Assembly: GCA_020630435.1 (NCBI GenBank)
Contig: JAHDBJ010000021.1
Location: 1 to 64,000 of the forward strand
DNA from: Saprospiraceae bacterium
GTDB taxonomy: Bacteria > Bacteroidota > Bacteroidia > Chitinophagales > Saprospiraceae
Length of the DNA: 64,000 nucleotides
Reading direction: 5' to 3'
Positions 29,132 through 39,609 of this stretch are shown in pieces. Each line of letters begins with the position of its first letter. Positions within the stretch are counted from its first letter, which is position 1. The notes below the pieces were generated by a model, which searched no databases, had not been told where the DNA came from, and saw nothing but the letters and a program-made list of their open reading frames with translations. The translations under genes and the position numbers were made by a program.

Positions 29132-29156
29132 TTGTTTTAGTTAGGCATATCTATTT

Positions 29157-31766
29157 TTACTCTTCTTGTCCAGGGCTTAGTTTCCGAGATCGAATCAAAT
29201 TGATATGTCGAGGGATAAACATAGAAATTTCTGTACTATAGACCCCCATTAATCCCATAGCAGGGTATTCGGGTACATTTGGATCTCCATCATAGAGACC
29301 ATCACCATCCAAATCCGCTCCAGTATCTCCATGATCTAAGCCGAATTGATGACCAATTTCATGAGCAATAATGCTCTGCTTATAATTATTAGGAACTTGA
29401 GCATCTTTAATTACTTCTTTTAGATAAATTGAAATATCTCCACCTTTTGAAAGATTTGTATTATGAACGGTTGCATATGTTTGACCAACAGGTACATATT
29501 TTTCATCATTTGGATCTTTGTCAACATCATAGTCTGCTTGCCAAGCAGCCGCAAGATATGATGCCCAAAAATATTGAGTTTCATTCGTTTTTGAATGATT
29601 TACCTCCTTAAGCTTTCCTGTATAATCATCTGTTGTTATATTTTCTATAAAAGAAAGTTCATTTTTATTTTCTACACCAGCGCCATCAACAACAGGTAAG
29701 ACATAAGCCTCTCGAAGTGCTTTTTTAAGCACCTTGAAATCAGACGCTAATTCTTCATGCTTTTGAGGTAAGACATTATCTTCAGGGCTTTGATCATCAT
29801 CTCTTATTATTACTGGAATAAAAAGTTCTTCGGTAATACAAGAAGTATTATTCTGTATTTCCGTTATATCCATTTCGATTGCTGTTAATTCTGAACCAAA
29901 TCGAATAGTTCCTCCTGCAAAATTGAGTAAATTAAATCCACTAGGAAGCATGAGATCCCATTCAAATGTAGTATTTCCTCCTGCAGAAATTTTGATAATA
30001 TTATTGATTGTTACATCTGTCGTTACGGTTCCTGTAGCATTTGTTATTTCACCGAAAAGTCCAGCAAGGTTTAAAGTAGACTCAAACTCAATACTATTTG
30101 CTTCATTTTCTTTTATTAGACCAGGAAAAATTTGTCCTCCTCCTCCAGAATAACTATTCGGAGCGAAAATAACATAGCCATTTTCAAATCTTCCAAATCC
30201 TACAGAAGAATCAACCATGCTCCCTGTTGGATTTGTAAGATCGGTTTCGACTGCAACCACCCCAATAGATGTTGCCTGATTAACACCTTCTAATGATACA
30301 AAATTTGTAACATAGGTAAATATTTGTTGAGTATATAGACCATATTCAAAATTTAGCATCGATTCACTTTCAATATGTAATAACCTCCATACAGTAAGGA
30401 CAGGAGAAGTATAATCAGATTCATTTTGGACAACCCCTGACTTTGGATGTACGATATCCATACCATCTAAAACATCAGCATTTCTTAACTTTACTATAAA
30501 ATCTCTATCTCCATTTGCTACTAGACGATAATTATCACCAGCATAATGAGAAACTTTAAATTTTTGGATAGAAATGTTCGTCGTTGGATTGAAGAATAGT
30601 GTCTTTATGCCATTATTATCTTGGCTGTTCATAAACCCAAATTTATATCCCAGAGCAAATCCTCTATTATCATTATCTATATCATATTCTAGTCCAGCCT
30701 CTCCAGGATATTCGCCATTCCCTCCCTCATCATTTGGATCAATAAACTTGATGTCAGTTGAAGGATCATCAATATCAAAAGTTCTGACATATAATCTAAC
30801 ATTTCGAACAGGTTTAACTGTCAAAGCAACTTTAAAGACAACCCAGTCTCTCGGTTTTTTTACATCTTCTATTCGAGCTCCTGAAAAAACTCTATAGCCT
30901 TTAAGCTCACCAGTTGGAAAACTTGGATCTATATCTAAGATATCCGAATCATGAAATGGCTCTTTAAACCCGTTTCCTTTGCCGTTCCAAGATATTTTCT
31001 TTATTCCTAGTATCGTAATGGCTACTTTATCTGTGCACGAAAGTTCACCTTCTAAAGTCATTAATTCTAGTATGGTAGCCTTTTGTTCCGTGTGTGGTTT
31101 TAGCCCCTCTACCCATAATTCCCCCTTATATAAACCATCACTATCTTCTTCTAAAAAAAATGTTGTACCTAAATCATATGAGCCATCTTTCATTTCTGTT
31201 TTAAATATTTTAATATAATCCTCCCCTTGAACTGCTTGAAGTATAATACTTTTCGCACTAGAACTTATTTCAAGCCTAATCAGTTCATCATCTCCACTTG
31301 CTATTACATTAGCATCATCATTATCAAAATATTCATCTCCATCATCGTTATCTAAATTTACAAAGGTTTGAGCACCGATTGATTCTTCTTCCTCTTCTGA
31401 TACAGCTTGATATTCTTCCGTTTGACTAAACGTTACTTTAGCATCATATACGGTCAAATTTAAAACCGCATCAATAACACTTACTTCAACTTCTTCTTTA
31501 ACAATAAGATCTCCTTTTTGATCTGTAACATTAAGGTAATAATTTTGTGTCTCTTCTGGACAAACCGTTATGGTAGAGGATGTTGAAATTGTTTCCAACG
31601 ATTGATTCATCCATTTATAGCAATAATTAGCTACAGGAGCTTTGCCAAGTATGACACAACTCCCTTTACATATTTTTTGGTTTGGTCCTGTATAAATTTG
31701 ACTGTTTGCTTCTTCTATAAAAAAAAAAGAAAATACAATTAACAGTAAAGTACTGAAATACTTCAT
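29157..31766 (-). CDS. Secreted metzincin-type zinc metalloprotease, paralogue 1 of 3 (first gene of operon)
   Basis: The protein has 869 residues with a signal peptide ending EEANSQ. The zinc site is HEIGHQFGLDH (His802, Glu803, His806, His812), followed by an Asp-rich loop (DLDGDGLYDGD) and the Met-turn candidate MGLMGV. It differs from the other two by a Gly-rich stretch (SYSGGGGQIF), a shorter loop after the RTFDIDDPS segment, and a longer C-terminus (SPGQEE). It leads the operon. Upstream, CAAAACTA at 31838-31845 is a minus-strand TAnnTTTG match, but no TTG lies at the right distance, so the promoter is uncertain. Confidence 0.8.
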   Translation of the reverse strand: MKYFSTLLLIVFSFFFIEEANSQIYTGPNQKICKGSCVILGKAPVANYCYKWMNQSLETISTSSTITVCPEETQNYYLNVTDQKGDLIVKEEVEVSVIDAVLNLTVYDAKVTFSQTEEYQAVSEEEEESIGAQTFVNLDNDDGDEYFDNDDANVIASGDDELIRLEISSSAKSIILQAVQGEDYIKIFKTEMKDGSYDLGTTFFLEEDSDGLYKGELWVEGLKPHTEQKATILELMTLEGELSCTDKVAITILGIKKISWNGKGNGFKEPFHDSDILDIDPSFPTGELKGYRVFSGARIEDVKKPRDWVVFKVALTVKPVRNVRLYVRTFDIDDPSTDIKFIDPNDEGGNGEYPGEAGLEYDIDNDNRGFALGYKFGFMNSQDNNGIKTLFFNPTTNISIQKFKVSHYAGDNYRLVANGDRDFIVKLRNADVLDGMDIVHPKSGVVQNESDYTSPVLTVWRLLHIESESMLNFEYGLYTQQIFTYVTNFVSLEGVNQATSIGVVAVETDLTNPTGSMVDSSVGFGRFENGYVIFAPNSYSGGGGQIFPGLIKENEANSIEFESTLNLAGLFGEITNATGTVTTDVTINNIIKISAGGNTTFEWDLMLPSGFNLLNFAGGTIRFGSELTAIEMDITEIQNNTSCITEELFIPVIIRDDDQSPEDNVLPQKHEELASDFKVLKKALREAYVLPVVDGAGVENKNELSFIENITTDDYTGKLKEVNHSKTNETQYFWASYLAAAWQADYDVDKDPNDEKYVPVGQTYATVHNTNLSKGGDISIYLKEVIKDAQVPNNYKQSIIAHEIGHQFGLDHGDTGADLDGDGLYDGDPNVPEYPAMGLMGVYSTEISMFIPRHINLIRSRKLSPGQEE

Positions 31767-32106
31767 AGTCTATTATTAGTGATGTACAAATGAACGAGAT
31801 ATATTTACCTTATAAATTTTGTTACTATATGTAAAATCAAAACTACTTAGATAAATAAGAGGGGAAAATTGTAAAGCCAATTATATTAAATGCTCTCTTT
31901 GACATAAAGTTATTTGAAAAAAAAGCGAATTTTGAGCAGCGATGAATAAGTGTTTGACTTTAACAAATAAGTGCATTGTATTAATAACATCTGCGTTAGT
32001 GATAATTTTTAAAAGAATGTTGATTAGTTTATAAAAAAATATGGTCTCACTTTTAAAAAGTGAGACCATATTCCATTCAACTAAAACTATTAAGTAAGAG
32101 TAGTAT
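31767..32106. other. Intergenic region upstream of the protease operon
   Basis: These 340 bases hold the eno terminator at their right end and should hold the promoter of the protease operon. No gene is supported; a 62-codon minus-strand ORF here overlaps the terminator and has no recognisable product. Confidence 0.5.
32033..32072 (-). terminator. Rho-independent terminator of eno
   Basis: A stem of up to 17 bp (AATATGGTCTCACTTTT and its complement) is followed on the minus strand by a run of T. It starts 35 bp after the eno stop codon. Confidence 0.85.
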
Positions 32107-33423
<1,317 letters not shown>

Positions 33424-33682
33424 TTAATGAAATCTATTTTTTTGTAGTAAAATATTCTAAATTAATATGTATGTTTTTGGATAAAATGCAATGTTGTATA
33501 ATGAAATTGTTTAATAAAAAGATTGACAAATCACTTATAAGTTATTGTATATCAAAATTTTAGCTAATCTTTCCACTATAATAAAGGTTACTAAAAAGGA
33601 TAGGGCTTTATCTTGAAATACAAGCACTCTCCCAACTCAACCTTCATTATTCAACAATTTCAGTTTCAACATGACATAATTC

Positions 33683-34789
33683 CTATTTTTCTGCTATCAT
33701 TTGAATAAAATCATCAAATAAATACCTTGCATCATGTGGTCCTGGCGCAGCTTCAGGATGATATTGTACAGAGAAGGCTTTTTTGCCAATTACTTTTATC
33801 CCTTCAATGGTATTATCATTTAAGTTAACATGAGTGACTTTCACTTTATCTTTATTATCATTGATAGCCTCAGGACTTACTCCAAAGCCATGGTTTTGGC
33901 TTGTGATTTCACATTTTCCCGAAATCAAATTTTTAATCGGATGATTGATGCCTCTATGCCCATGATGCATTTTATAGGTAGAAATGCCTATTGCTAAAGC
34001 TAAGATTTGGTGTCCTAGACAAATACCGAATAATGGTTTATCTGCTTTCAAAATTTCTTTAACTGTAGCTACAGCATAATCCATAGCAGCGGGGTCACCT
34101 GGTCCATTTGAAATAAAATAGCCGTCTGGTTTCCAAGCTGCTAATTCTTTGAATGGTGTCTTAGCTGGAAAAACTTTCAAATAGCAATCTCGTTCCGCAA
34201 AACAACGAAGAATATTTTGTTTTACACCTAAGTCTAAAACAGCAACTCTGTAACGAGAATGTGGATCACCTTTGAGGTATGGCTCTTTAGTTGTTACCTT
34301 GGTTGATAACTCTAAACCTGCCATAGAAGGAACTTTTTTCAACTCTTTTTTCAATTTGTCAACACTATGTATTTCAGATGAAATAATTCCGTTCATAGCT
34401 CCCTTATCCCTTATATGACGTACTAATGCTCGGGTATCTACATCTGTAATACCAACAAGATCTTCTCCTTCAAAGTATTTTTGAATCGACTGATCAGCGA
34501 TTGGTCTAGAATAGTTTACTGTAAAATTTCTACAAATCAATCCTGCTATTTTAATGCTTTCTGATTCTGTATCTTGGTCTTTTGTTCCATAATTCCCAAT
34601 ATGTACATTGGTTGTAACTAACAATTGACCATAATAAGAAGGGTCAGTAAACACTTCTTGGTAACCTGTCATACCTGTATTAAAACAGATTTCGCCTACA
34701 GTTGTACCAATTTTACCTGCGGATTTTCCTTTAAAAATAGTTCCATCTTCAAGTAGTAATATTGCTGGAACTTGAGATACTTCAGCCAT
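33683..34789 (-). CDS. carA: Carbamoyl-phosphate synthase small subunit
   Basis: The protein has 368 residues. The N-terminal CPSase small-chain domain (LLLEDGTIFKGKSAG, NTGMTGYQEVFTDPSYYGQ) is followed by a class I glutamine amidotransferase domain with the nucleophile Cys in FGICLGHQ and the His-Glu pair in QYHPEAAPGPHD. It supplies ammonia from glutamine to the large subunit for arginine and pyrimidine synthesis. carB is not in this window. A well-matched promoter lies at 34911-34939, right behind the rplQ terminator, so carA is probably transcribed on its own. Confidence 0.97.
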   Translation of the reverse strand: MAEVSQVPAILLLEDGTIFKGKSAGKIGTTVGEICFNTGMTGYQEVFTDPSYYGQLLVTTNVHIGNYGTKDQDTESESIKIAGLICRNFTVNYSRPIADQSIQKYFEGEDLVGITDVDTRALVRHIRDKGAMNGIISSEIHSVDKLKKELKKVPSMAGLELSTKVTTKEPYLKGDPHSRYRVAVLDLGVKQNILRCFAERDCYLKVFPAKTPFKELAAWKPDGYFISNGPGDPAAMDYAVATVKEILKADKPLFGICLGHQILALAIGISTYKMHHGHRGINHPIKNLISGKCEITSQNHGFGVSPEAINDNKDKVKVTHVNLNDNTIEGIKVIGKKAFSVQYHPEAAPGPHDARYLFDDFIQMIAEK

Positions 34790-34910
34790 GAAATTTAGAG
34801 TTTAAGGCTCTGGAAAGGACTCTACATTTTTAGAAACTGCCATTTATTATACAACAAATGTTATTCTCAATTTGTGGTGTAACATATGATACAATTTCAA
34901 TGTAACGGTG

Positions 34911-34939
34911 CAAAGATAAAATTTATCTGAGCTATACAA
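34911..34939 (-). promoter_or_regulatory. Bacteroidota-type promoter of carA
   Basis: On the minus strand the sequence reads TTG (34937-34939), 18 bp, then TATCTTTG (34911-34918), which fits the TTG-N17-23-TAnnTTTG consensus. The 5' leader would be about 115 nt. The TTG overlaps the U tract of the rplQ terminator. Confidence 0.75.
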
Positions 34940-34974
34940 AAAAGAAAAGGTGATATTTCCTAGAAACATCACCT
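34938..34974 (-). terminator. Rho-independent terminator of the ribosomal superoperon
   Basis: A 12-bp stem (AGGTGATATTTC opposite GAAACATCACCT, one mismatch) with a 3-nt loop is followed on the minus strand by TTTCTTTTTT. It lies 38 bp past the rplQ stop codon. Confidence 0.75.
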
Positions 34975-35012
34975 CAATATCTTTTATAATAGAATAGAAG
35001 TCATAATTAAGA

Positions 35013-35519
35013 TTATTCTTCTTCTCCTGAATCTACCACTTCTTCAACTGTGTCAACTGCTGTTGCAGCAGCTACAGTTTCTTCTCCTCCTTTTCTTCTT
35101 CTTCTTCCTCTTCTAGTACGTTTCTTACCACTTCCAGCATCGGACTTGCCAGAATAGACTTCATTATAATCAACAAATTCGATCATTGCCATCTCTGCAC
35201 CATCTCCTTGTCTAAATCCTAATTTGATGACACGTAAGTATCCACCTGGACGGCTCCCTACTTTTCCTGCGATTTCACCAAATAATTCTTTAATTGCTTC
35301 TTTGTTTTGTAGATAACTAAATACAACTCTTTGAGAGTGTACTGAATTTGTCTTAGATTTTGTAATTAATGGCTCTAAGTACTTTCTTAAGGCCTTTGCT
35401 TTTGCCAAAGTTGTTTTAATTCTTTTATGCTTGATTAAAGCATTAGACAAATTTTTCAGAAGTGCTTTTCTATGCCCTCTTTGCCTACCTAAATGATTAA
35501 ACTTTTTACCGTGTCTCAT
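35013..35519 (-). CDS. rplQ: 50S ribosomal protein L17
   Basis: The 168 residues start [21 protein letters not shown], the conserved L17 opening. The core ends near residue 120. A tail of about 45 residues follows, first basic ([14 protein letters not shown]) and then acidic (VDSGEEE), as is common in Bacteroidota and absent from E. coli L17. It is the last gene of the alpha cluster, 92 bp after rpoA. Confidence 0.97.
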   Translation of the reverse strand: MRHGKKFNHLGRQRGHRKALLKNLSNALIKHKRIKTTLAKAKALRKYLEPLITKSKTNSVHSQRVVFSYLQNKEAIKELFGEIAGKVGSRPGGYLRVIKLGFRQGDGAEMAMIEFVDYNEVYSGKSDAGSGKKRTRRGRRRRKGGEETVAAATAVDTVEEVVDSGEEE

Positions 35520-35611
35520 TATATTTTAAAATTTGTTAACCTCGCAGCACTATCTGAGCTTTCTTAATACAAAGATGTCAAACGGTTGACTGCTTTATTT
35601 TATTGATTTTT

Positions 35612-36610
35612 TTATTCTTCGTCTAATTTATATTTAGACAAATCCATTCCGAATGTTAAGCCTTTTTCTTGTAATAATTCTTCGATTTCTACAAGGGATT
35701 TTTTACCAAAATTTCTAAATTTCAATAATTCATGTGTATCATATTTTACCATTTCACCCAACGAATTGATCTTAGCAGCTTTTAGACAGTTATATGCTCT
35801 TACAGACAAGTCTAAATCTTCTAAAGAAGTCTTTAATAATTTTCTCATATGTAAGATATGCTCATCAACAACATTATCTTCTTTGTTAATACCAGTCTCA
35901 AAAGTGATATTTTCATCAGATATTAACATTAAGTGTTGAATCAATATTTTAGCTGCTTCTTTAACGGCATCTTCTGGATGAATTGTTCCATCTGTTTTAA
36001 CGTCAATTATCAGCTTTTCATAATCTGTTCTTTGCTCTACCCTTGTATTTTCAACCTTATAGGCTACATTTTTAATGGGGGTATAGATAGCATCAATAGG
36101 AATCACTCCTATTGCAGCATCTTTTGGTAGATTTTCATCTGCTGGGACATAACCTCTTCCTTTTGTTATGGTAAATTCCATCTCAAGATTAACAAAAGGC
36201 TCCATTTGACAAATTACCAAATCAGGGTTCATTACTTTGAAGACATTTGTATGATCTTCAATGTCTCCAGCCTTAAATTCTTCTTTCCCACTAATTGTCA
36301 AATAGATTTTCTCAGAATGAATTTCTTCATCAGGAATCAGTTGTTTAAGACGAATCTGCTTAAGATTTAATATAATTTCGACTACATCTTCAACTACTCC
36401 TCGGATTGTAGAAAATTCATGTTCTACACCCGCTATTCTAACTGACGAAATAGCAAAACCTTCTAGGGAAGAGAGTAGGACTCTTCTTAATGAGTTTCCA
36501 ATAGTTTGACCAAACCCTGGCTCGAGCGGCTTGAATTCGAATGTTCCATCGAAGTCTGTAGCTTTTTGTAAAAGGATTTTGTCGGGTTGCTTAAAATTTA
36601 AAATACTCAT
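35612..36610 (-). CDS. rpoA: RNA polymerase alpha subunit
   Basis: The protein has 332 residues. The N-terminal assembly domain (about 1-230) includes [26 protein letters not shown], and the C-terminal DNA- and activator-binding domain (about 255-320) includes [22 protein letters not shown] and [14 protein letters not shown] 13-bp hairpin lies in the 98-bp gap between rpsD and this gene and may set the ratio of polymerase subunit to ribosomal protein. Confidence 0.98.
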   Translation of the reverse strand: MSILNFKQPDKILLQKATDFDGTFEFKPLEPGFGQTIGNSLRRVLLSSLEGFAISSVRIAGVEHEFSTIRGVVEDVVEIILNLKQIRLKQLIPDEEIHSEKIYLTISGKEEFKAGDIEDHTNVFKVMNPDLVICQMEPFVNLEMEFTITKGRGYVPADENLPKDAAIGVIPIDAIYTPIKNVAYKVENTRVEQRTDYEKLIIDVKTDGTIHPEDAVKEAAKILIQHLMLISDENITFETGINKEDNVVDEHILHMRKLLKTSLEDLDLSVRAYNCLKAAKINSLGEMVKYDTHELLKFRNFGKKSLVEIEELLQEKGLTFGMDLSKYKLDEE

Positions 36611-36658
36611 ATATATTTGGTGCTTTACAGGATATTTTTGCTAAAAATATTAGATCGG

Positions 36659-36695
36659 AATTGGTCTGATAACCTATTTGAATATCAGACCAATT
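36659..36695 (-). promoter_or_regulatory. 13-bp hairpin between rpsD and rpoA
   Basis: A perfect inverted repeat (AATTGGTCTGATA and its complement, 11-nt loop) starts 14 bp after the rpsD stop codon in the direction of transcription. No U tract follows, so it is more likely an attenuator, processing site or mRNA-stabilising stem than a full terminator. Confidence 0.5.
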
Positions 36696-36708
36696 TTAAA
36701 AAAAGCGA

Positions 36709-37320
36709 TTATTTAGAATACAATTCTACAATAAGCTGTTCGTTGATATTCTCAGGTATTTGGTCTCTTTCAGGATATTGAAGAAAAATACCTTGTTTTT
36801 GTTCTGGATTCCATTCTAACCAAGGATACTTTCTTACTTCTGATTTTGTAGCAATGGCTTCTTGAATAATATTTAGACCTTGAGACTTCCCTCTAACACC
36901 GATTACATCTCCTGATCTTAGTTGCATTGAAGGGATATTTGTAACAACTCCATTTACAACGATATGTTTATGAGAAACTAGCTGTCTAGCCGCTCTCCTT
37001 GTAGGAGCGATACCTAATCTAAATACCACATTATCTAATCTAGACTCTAACAACTGAAGCAACAACTCACCTGTAACCCCACCTCTACTACTTGCAGTTT
37101 TAAATATATTTCTAAATTGACGTTCTAAAACACCATAAGTGTATTTAGCTTTTTGTTTTTCCATTAACTGTACAGCGTAGTCTGATTTTTGTTTTCTTCT
37201 ACGTGTATTTCCGTGTTGACCAGGAGCATATTTTCTTTTCTCAAATGAAGAGTCGAACCCAAAAATAGGCTCTCCGAATGCTCTTGCTTTTTTAGTACGT
37301 GGTCCAGTATATCTTGCCAT
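36709..37320 (-). CDS. rpsD: 30S ribosomal protein S4
   Basis: The protein has 203 residues and starts [21 protein letters not shown]. The S4 RNA-binding fold includes [27 protein letters not shown]. The N-terminal zinc Cys cluster seen in some S4 proteins is absent. S4 is the translational repressor of the alpha operon in E. coli; whether it acts on the nearby hairpin here is unknown. Confidence 0.97.
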   Translation of the reverse strand: MARYTGPRTKKARAFGEPIFGFDSSFEKRKYAPGQHGNTRRRKQKSDYAVQLMEKQKAKYTYGVLERQFRNIFKTASSRGGVTGELLLQLLESRLDNVVFRLGIAPTRRAARQLVSHKHIVVNGVVTNIPSMQLRSGDVIGVRGKSQGLNIIQEAIATKSEVRKYPWLEWNPEQKQGIFLQYPERDQIPENINEQLIVELYSK

Positions 37321-37345
37321 TATATTTATAGATTATTGCTTTTGA

Positions 37346-37735
37346 CTAAACTCTTCTTTTCTTAGGAGGACGACAACCATTATGTGGTATTGGTGTAACA
37401 TCATGGATTACAGATACTTTGATGCCCGATTGATCAACAGCTCTGATCGCTGCTTCTCTACCGCTACCTGGTCCTTTTACATAAACTATTGCTGTCCTTA
37501 ATCCTGCATCATAAGCTGTCTTAGCCGCTTCTGATGCTGCTATCTGTGCAGCATATGGAGTATTTTTCTTACTACCTCTAAACCCTGCCTTACCAGCAGA
37601 TGCCCAAGAGATAACTTGTCCCTGTTTATTACACAAGGAGATAATAATATTATTGAAACTCGCTTGGATGTTTACGATTCCTTCTGTTCCAACTTTTACC
37701 TTTCGTTTTTTTACGACTTTTTTTCCTTTTGCCAT
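37346..37735 (-). CDS. rpsK: 30S ribosomal protein S11
   Basis: The protein has 129 residues with a basic N-terminus ([14 protein letters not shown]), the conserved [14 protein letters not shown] and the C-terminal [15 protein letters not shown]. It lies 25 bp before rpsD and 99 bp after rpsM. It is part of the 30S platform. Confidence 0.97.
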   Translation of the reverse strand: MAKGKKVVKKRKVKVGTEGIVNIQASFNNIIISLCNKQGQVISWASAGKAGFRGSKKNTPYAAQIAASEAAKTAYDAGLRTAIVYVKGPGSGREAAIRAVDQSGIKVSVIHDVTPIPHNGCRPPKKRRV

Positions 37736-37834
37736 ATCGAAGTACTATTTTTGAGAAAACAGATATTTTCTATTTCTCTATATCTACACAGTTTTGGAAT
37801 TATTTACACTTTAGATTTTATTTGAGGCTAACTA

Positions 37835-38212
37835 TTATTTAGTTGCTTTCTTTTTATTCGCTACAGTCTTACGCTTACCTTTTCTTGTCCTTGAGTTATT
37901 TTTTGTTCTTTGCCCTCTAAGTGGTAGCCCTTTACGATGTCTAAGACCTCTATAGCATCCTATATCCATCAAACGTTTGATGTTCATTTGAACTTCGGAA
38001 CGTAATTCCCCTTCCACTTTGTATTCATCCTGTAACATTCTTGCAAGCTTCTTAACCTCATCGTCTGTCCAATCTGATACTTTTTTATCTCTATCAATTT
38101 TTGCCGTATCCAGAATTTCAGCAGCTAAAGAGCCACCTACACCATAGATGTATGTTAAACCGATGATACCTCTTTTATTTTTTGGTAAATCAACTCCAAC
38201 TAAACGAGCCAT
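37835..38212 (-). CDS. rpsM: 30S ribosomal protein S13
   Basis: The protein has 125 residues and begins [24 protein letters not shown]. The helix-two-turns-helix and the C-terminal [22 protein letters not shown] tail that reaches toward the decoding centre are intact. Confidence 0.97.
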   Translation of the reverse strand: MARLVGVDLPKNKRGIIGLTYIYGVGGSLAAEILDTAKIDRDKKVSDWTDDEVKKLARMLQDEYKVEGELRSEVQMNIKRLMDIGCYRGLRHRKGLPLRGQRTKNNSRTRKGKRKTVANKKKATK

Positions 38213-38240
38213 ATTAATCTTGTAATTAAAATTTTAAGAA

Positions 38241-38357
38241 TTATCCTTGACGTTGTTTGAATCTAGGATTTTTTTTATTGATAATATATAATTTTCCTTT
38301 ACGCCTCACGATTTTACAATCGGCAGTACGTTTTTTAATTGATGCTCTTACTTTCAT
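38241..38357 (-). CDS. rpmJ: 50S ribosomal protein L36 (zinc-free form)
   Basis: This is a 38-residue ORF starting [20 protein letters not shown] and ending FKQRQG. The usual zinc ligands Cys11, Cys27 and His33 are replaced by Thr, Asn and Phe, and only Cys14 remains, so this is the C-minus type that does not bind zinc. It lies between infA and rpsM, as expected for the phylum. Confidence 0.95.
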   Translation of the reverse strand: MKVRASIKKRTADCKIVRRKGKLYIINKKNPRFKQRQG

Positions 38358-38429
38358 TTTATTTGCTTTTTATAAATATATTGCACTACACAAAATTTAA
38401 TAAATCATTAAATGATGGTAATACACCAC

Positions 38430-38648
38430 TTATTTATATCTATATATAATTCTTCCTCTAGTTAAATCATAAGGAGATATCTCTACAGATACTTTATCAC
38501 CTGGTAATATTCTGATATAATTCATTCTCATTTTACCAGATATTGTTGCTATAATTTGATGATCATTTTCTAGACGCACTCGAAACATTGCATTTGAAAG
38601 TGCTTCATCTATTGTCCCATCTTGCTTAATTAAGTCTTGCTTGGCCAT
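38430..38648 (-). CDS. infA: Translation initiation factor IF-1
   Basis: These 72 residues form a single S1-like OB fold ([32 protein letters not shown]; end [10 protein letters not shown]). IF-1 binds the A site during initiation. The gene is 26 bp after map and 72 bp before rpmJ. Confidence 0.97.
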   Translation of the reverse strand: MAKQDLIKQDGTIDEALSNAMFRVRLENDHQIIATISGKMRMNYIRILPGDKVSVEISPYDLTRGRIIYRYK

Positions 38649-38674
38649 ATATTTTCTTTTCGGAGTGCAAATAT

Positions 38675-39505
38675 CTAACTTTTTATTGAGATTTCCTTAA
38701 TTTCGGGATTATTTTTAATCGCTTCTTCGATAATTTTATGATTTGAAAGGATATCTGCCTTATTTTTACGTACAACAACTGTATGTTCATAGTGGGCAGA
38801 AGGTTTTTGGTCTTTTGCAATGATTGTCCAATCGTCCTCTGCTTTTGTTATATCTCTTTTCCCTAAATTGACCATAGGCTCAATAGCAATAACTAAACCG
38901 TCTTGTAATTTTATCCCTTTACCTTTTCTTCCATAGTTTGGCACTTCAGGAGCTTCATGAAGATTTCTACCTATCCCATGTCCTACTAATTCTTTCACAA
39001 CACCATAATTATGTTCTCGTTCACAGAAATGTTGAATAGCATAACTAATATCTCCCATTCGTCTCCCCACTATTGCTTGTTCAATCCCTCTATATAATGA
39101 GTCCTTAGTTACTGTTAGTAACTTCATAACTTCTTCTTTCACGTCTCCTAGAGCAAATGTATAAGCAGCATCCCCATAAAATCCGTTTATAAAAGTTCCA
39201 CAATCTACTGATACGATATCACCGTCTTTAAATTCTTCTTTTGAAGGTATACCATGTACTACTGCTTCATTAACAGATATACATAATGTAGCTGGGAATC
39301 CCTGATACCCTTTAAAACCTGGTTTTGCTTTGTGATCTCGGATTAAAGTTTCTGCTTCTTTATCGATTTGAACGCCTGTTATACCTGGTCTAATAATACT
39401 TGCTACATGCGTCAATGCTTTACAAACCAGCATACAACTTTCTCGGATGAATTCCACTTCTTCATCTGTTTTATAGAAAATTGTAGATTTATTATACTGA
39501 TTCAT
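38675..39505 (-). CDS. map: Methionine aminopeptidase, type I
   Basis: The protein has 276 residues and removes the initiator Met from nascent proteins. The five metal ligands of the pita-bread fold lie in [32 protein letters not shown] and YEHTVVV. No N-terminal zinc-finger extension is present. A terminator-like hairpin lies between secY and this gene, so its expression may be lower than that of the genes upstream. Confidence 0.97.
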   Translation of the reverse strand: MNQYNKSTIFYKTDEEVEFIRESCMLVCKALTHVASIIRPGITGVQIDKEAETLIRDHKAKPGFKGYQGFPATLCISVNEAVVHGIPSKEEFKDGDIVSVDCGTFINGFYGDAAYTFALGDVKEEVMKLLTVTKDSLYRGIEQAIVGRRMGDISYAIQHFCEREHNYGVVKELVGHGIGRNLHEAPEVPNYGRKGKGIKLQDGLVIAIEPMVNLGKRDITKAEDDWTIIAKDQKPSAHYEHTVVVRKNKADILSNHKIIEEAIKNNPEIKEISIKS

Positions 39506-39524
39506 AATATTTATTCTTCAAAAA

Positions 39525-39571
39525 TTTAAATAAAAACAACGGGTAGCAAATTATAGTTACCCGTTGTTTTT
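39525..39571 (-). terminator. Terminator-like hairpin between secY and map
   Basis: A perfect 14-bp stem (AAAAACAACGGGTA and its complement, 12-nt loop) is followed on the minus strand by a T-rich tract ending 20-30 bp before the map start codon. It has the form of an intrinsic terminator inside the ribosomal cluster, so partial termination (attenuation) is likely. No promoter is seen between it and map. Confidence 0.65.
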
Positions 39572-39609
39572 AAAGATATATTATATTTCAAACAAAAGAA
39601 TGGTTCATC

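Noticed and set aside
31838-31845. TAnnTTTG match as the protease-operon promoter
   Set aside because: No TTG within 17-23 bp upstream; a single 6-base match in AT-rich DNA is expected by chance.
31881-32069. 62-codon minus-strand ORF upstream of the protease operon
   Set aside because: It overlaps the eno terminator and has no family resemblance or conserved start context.
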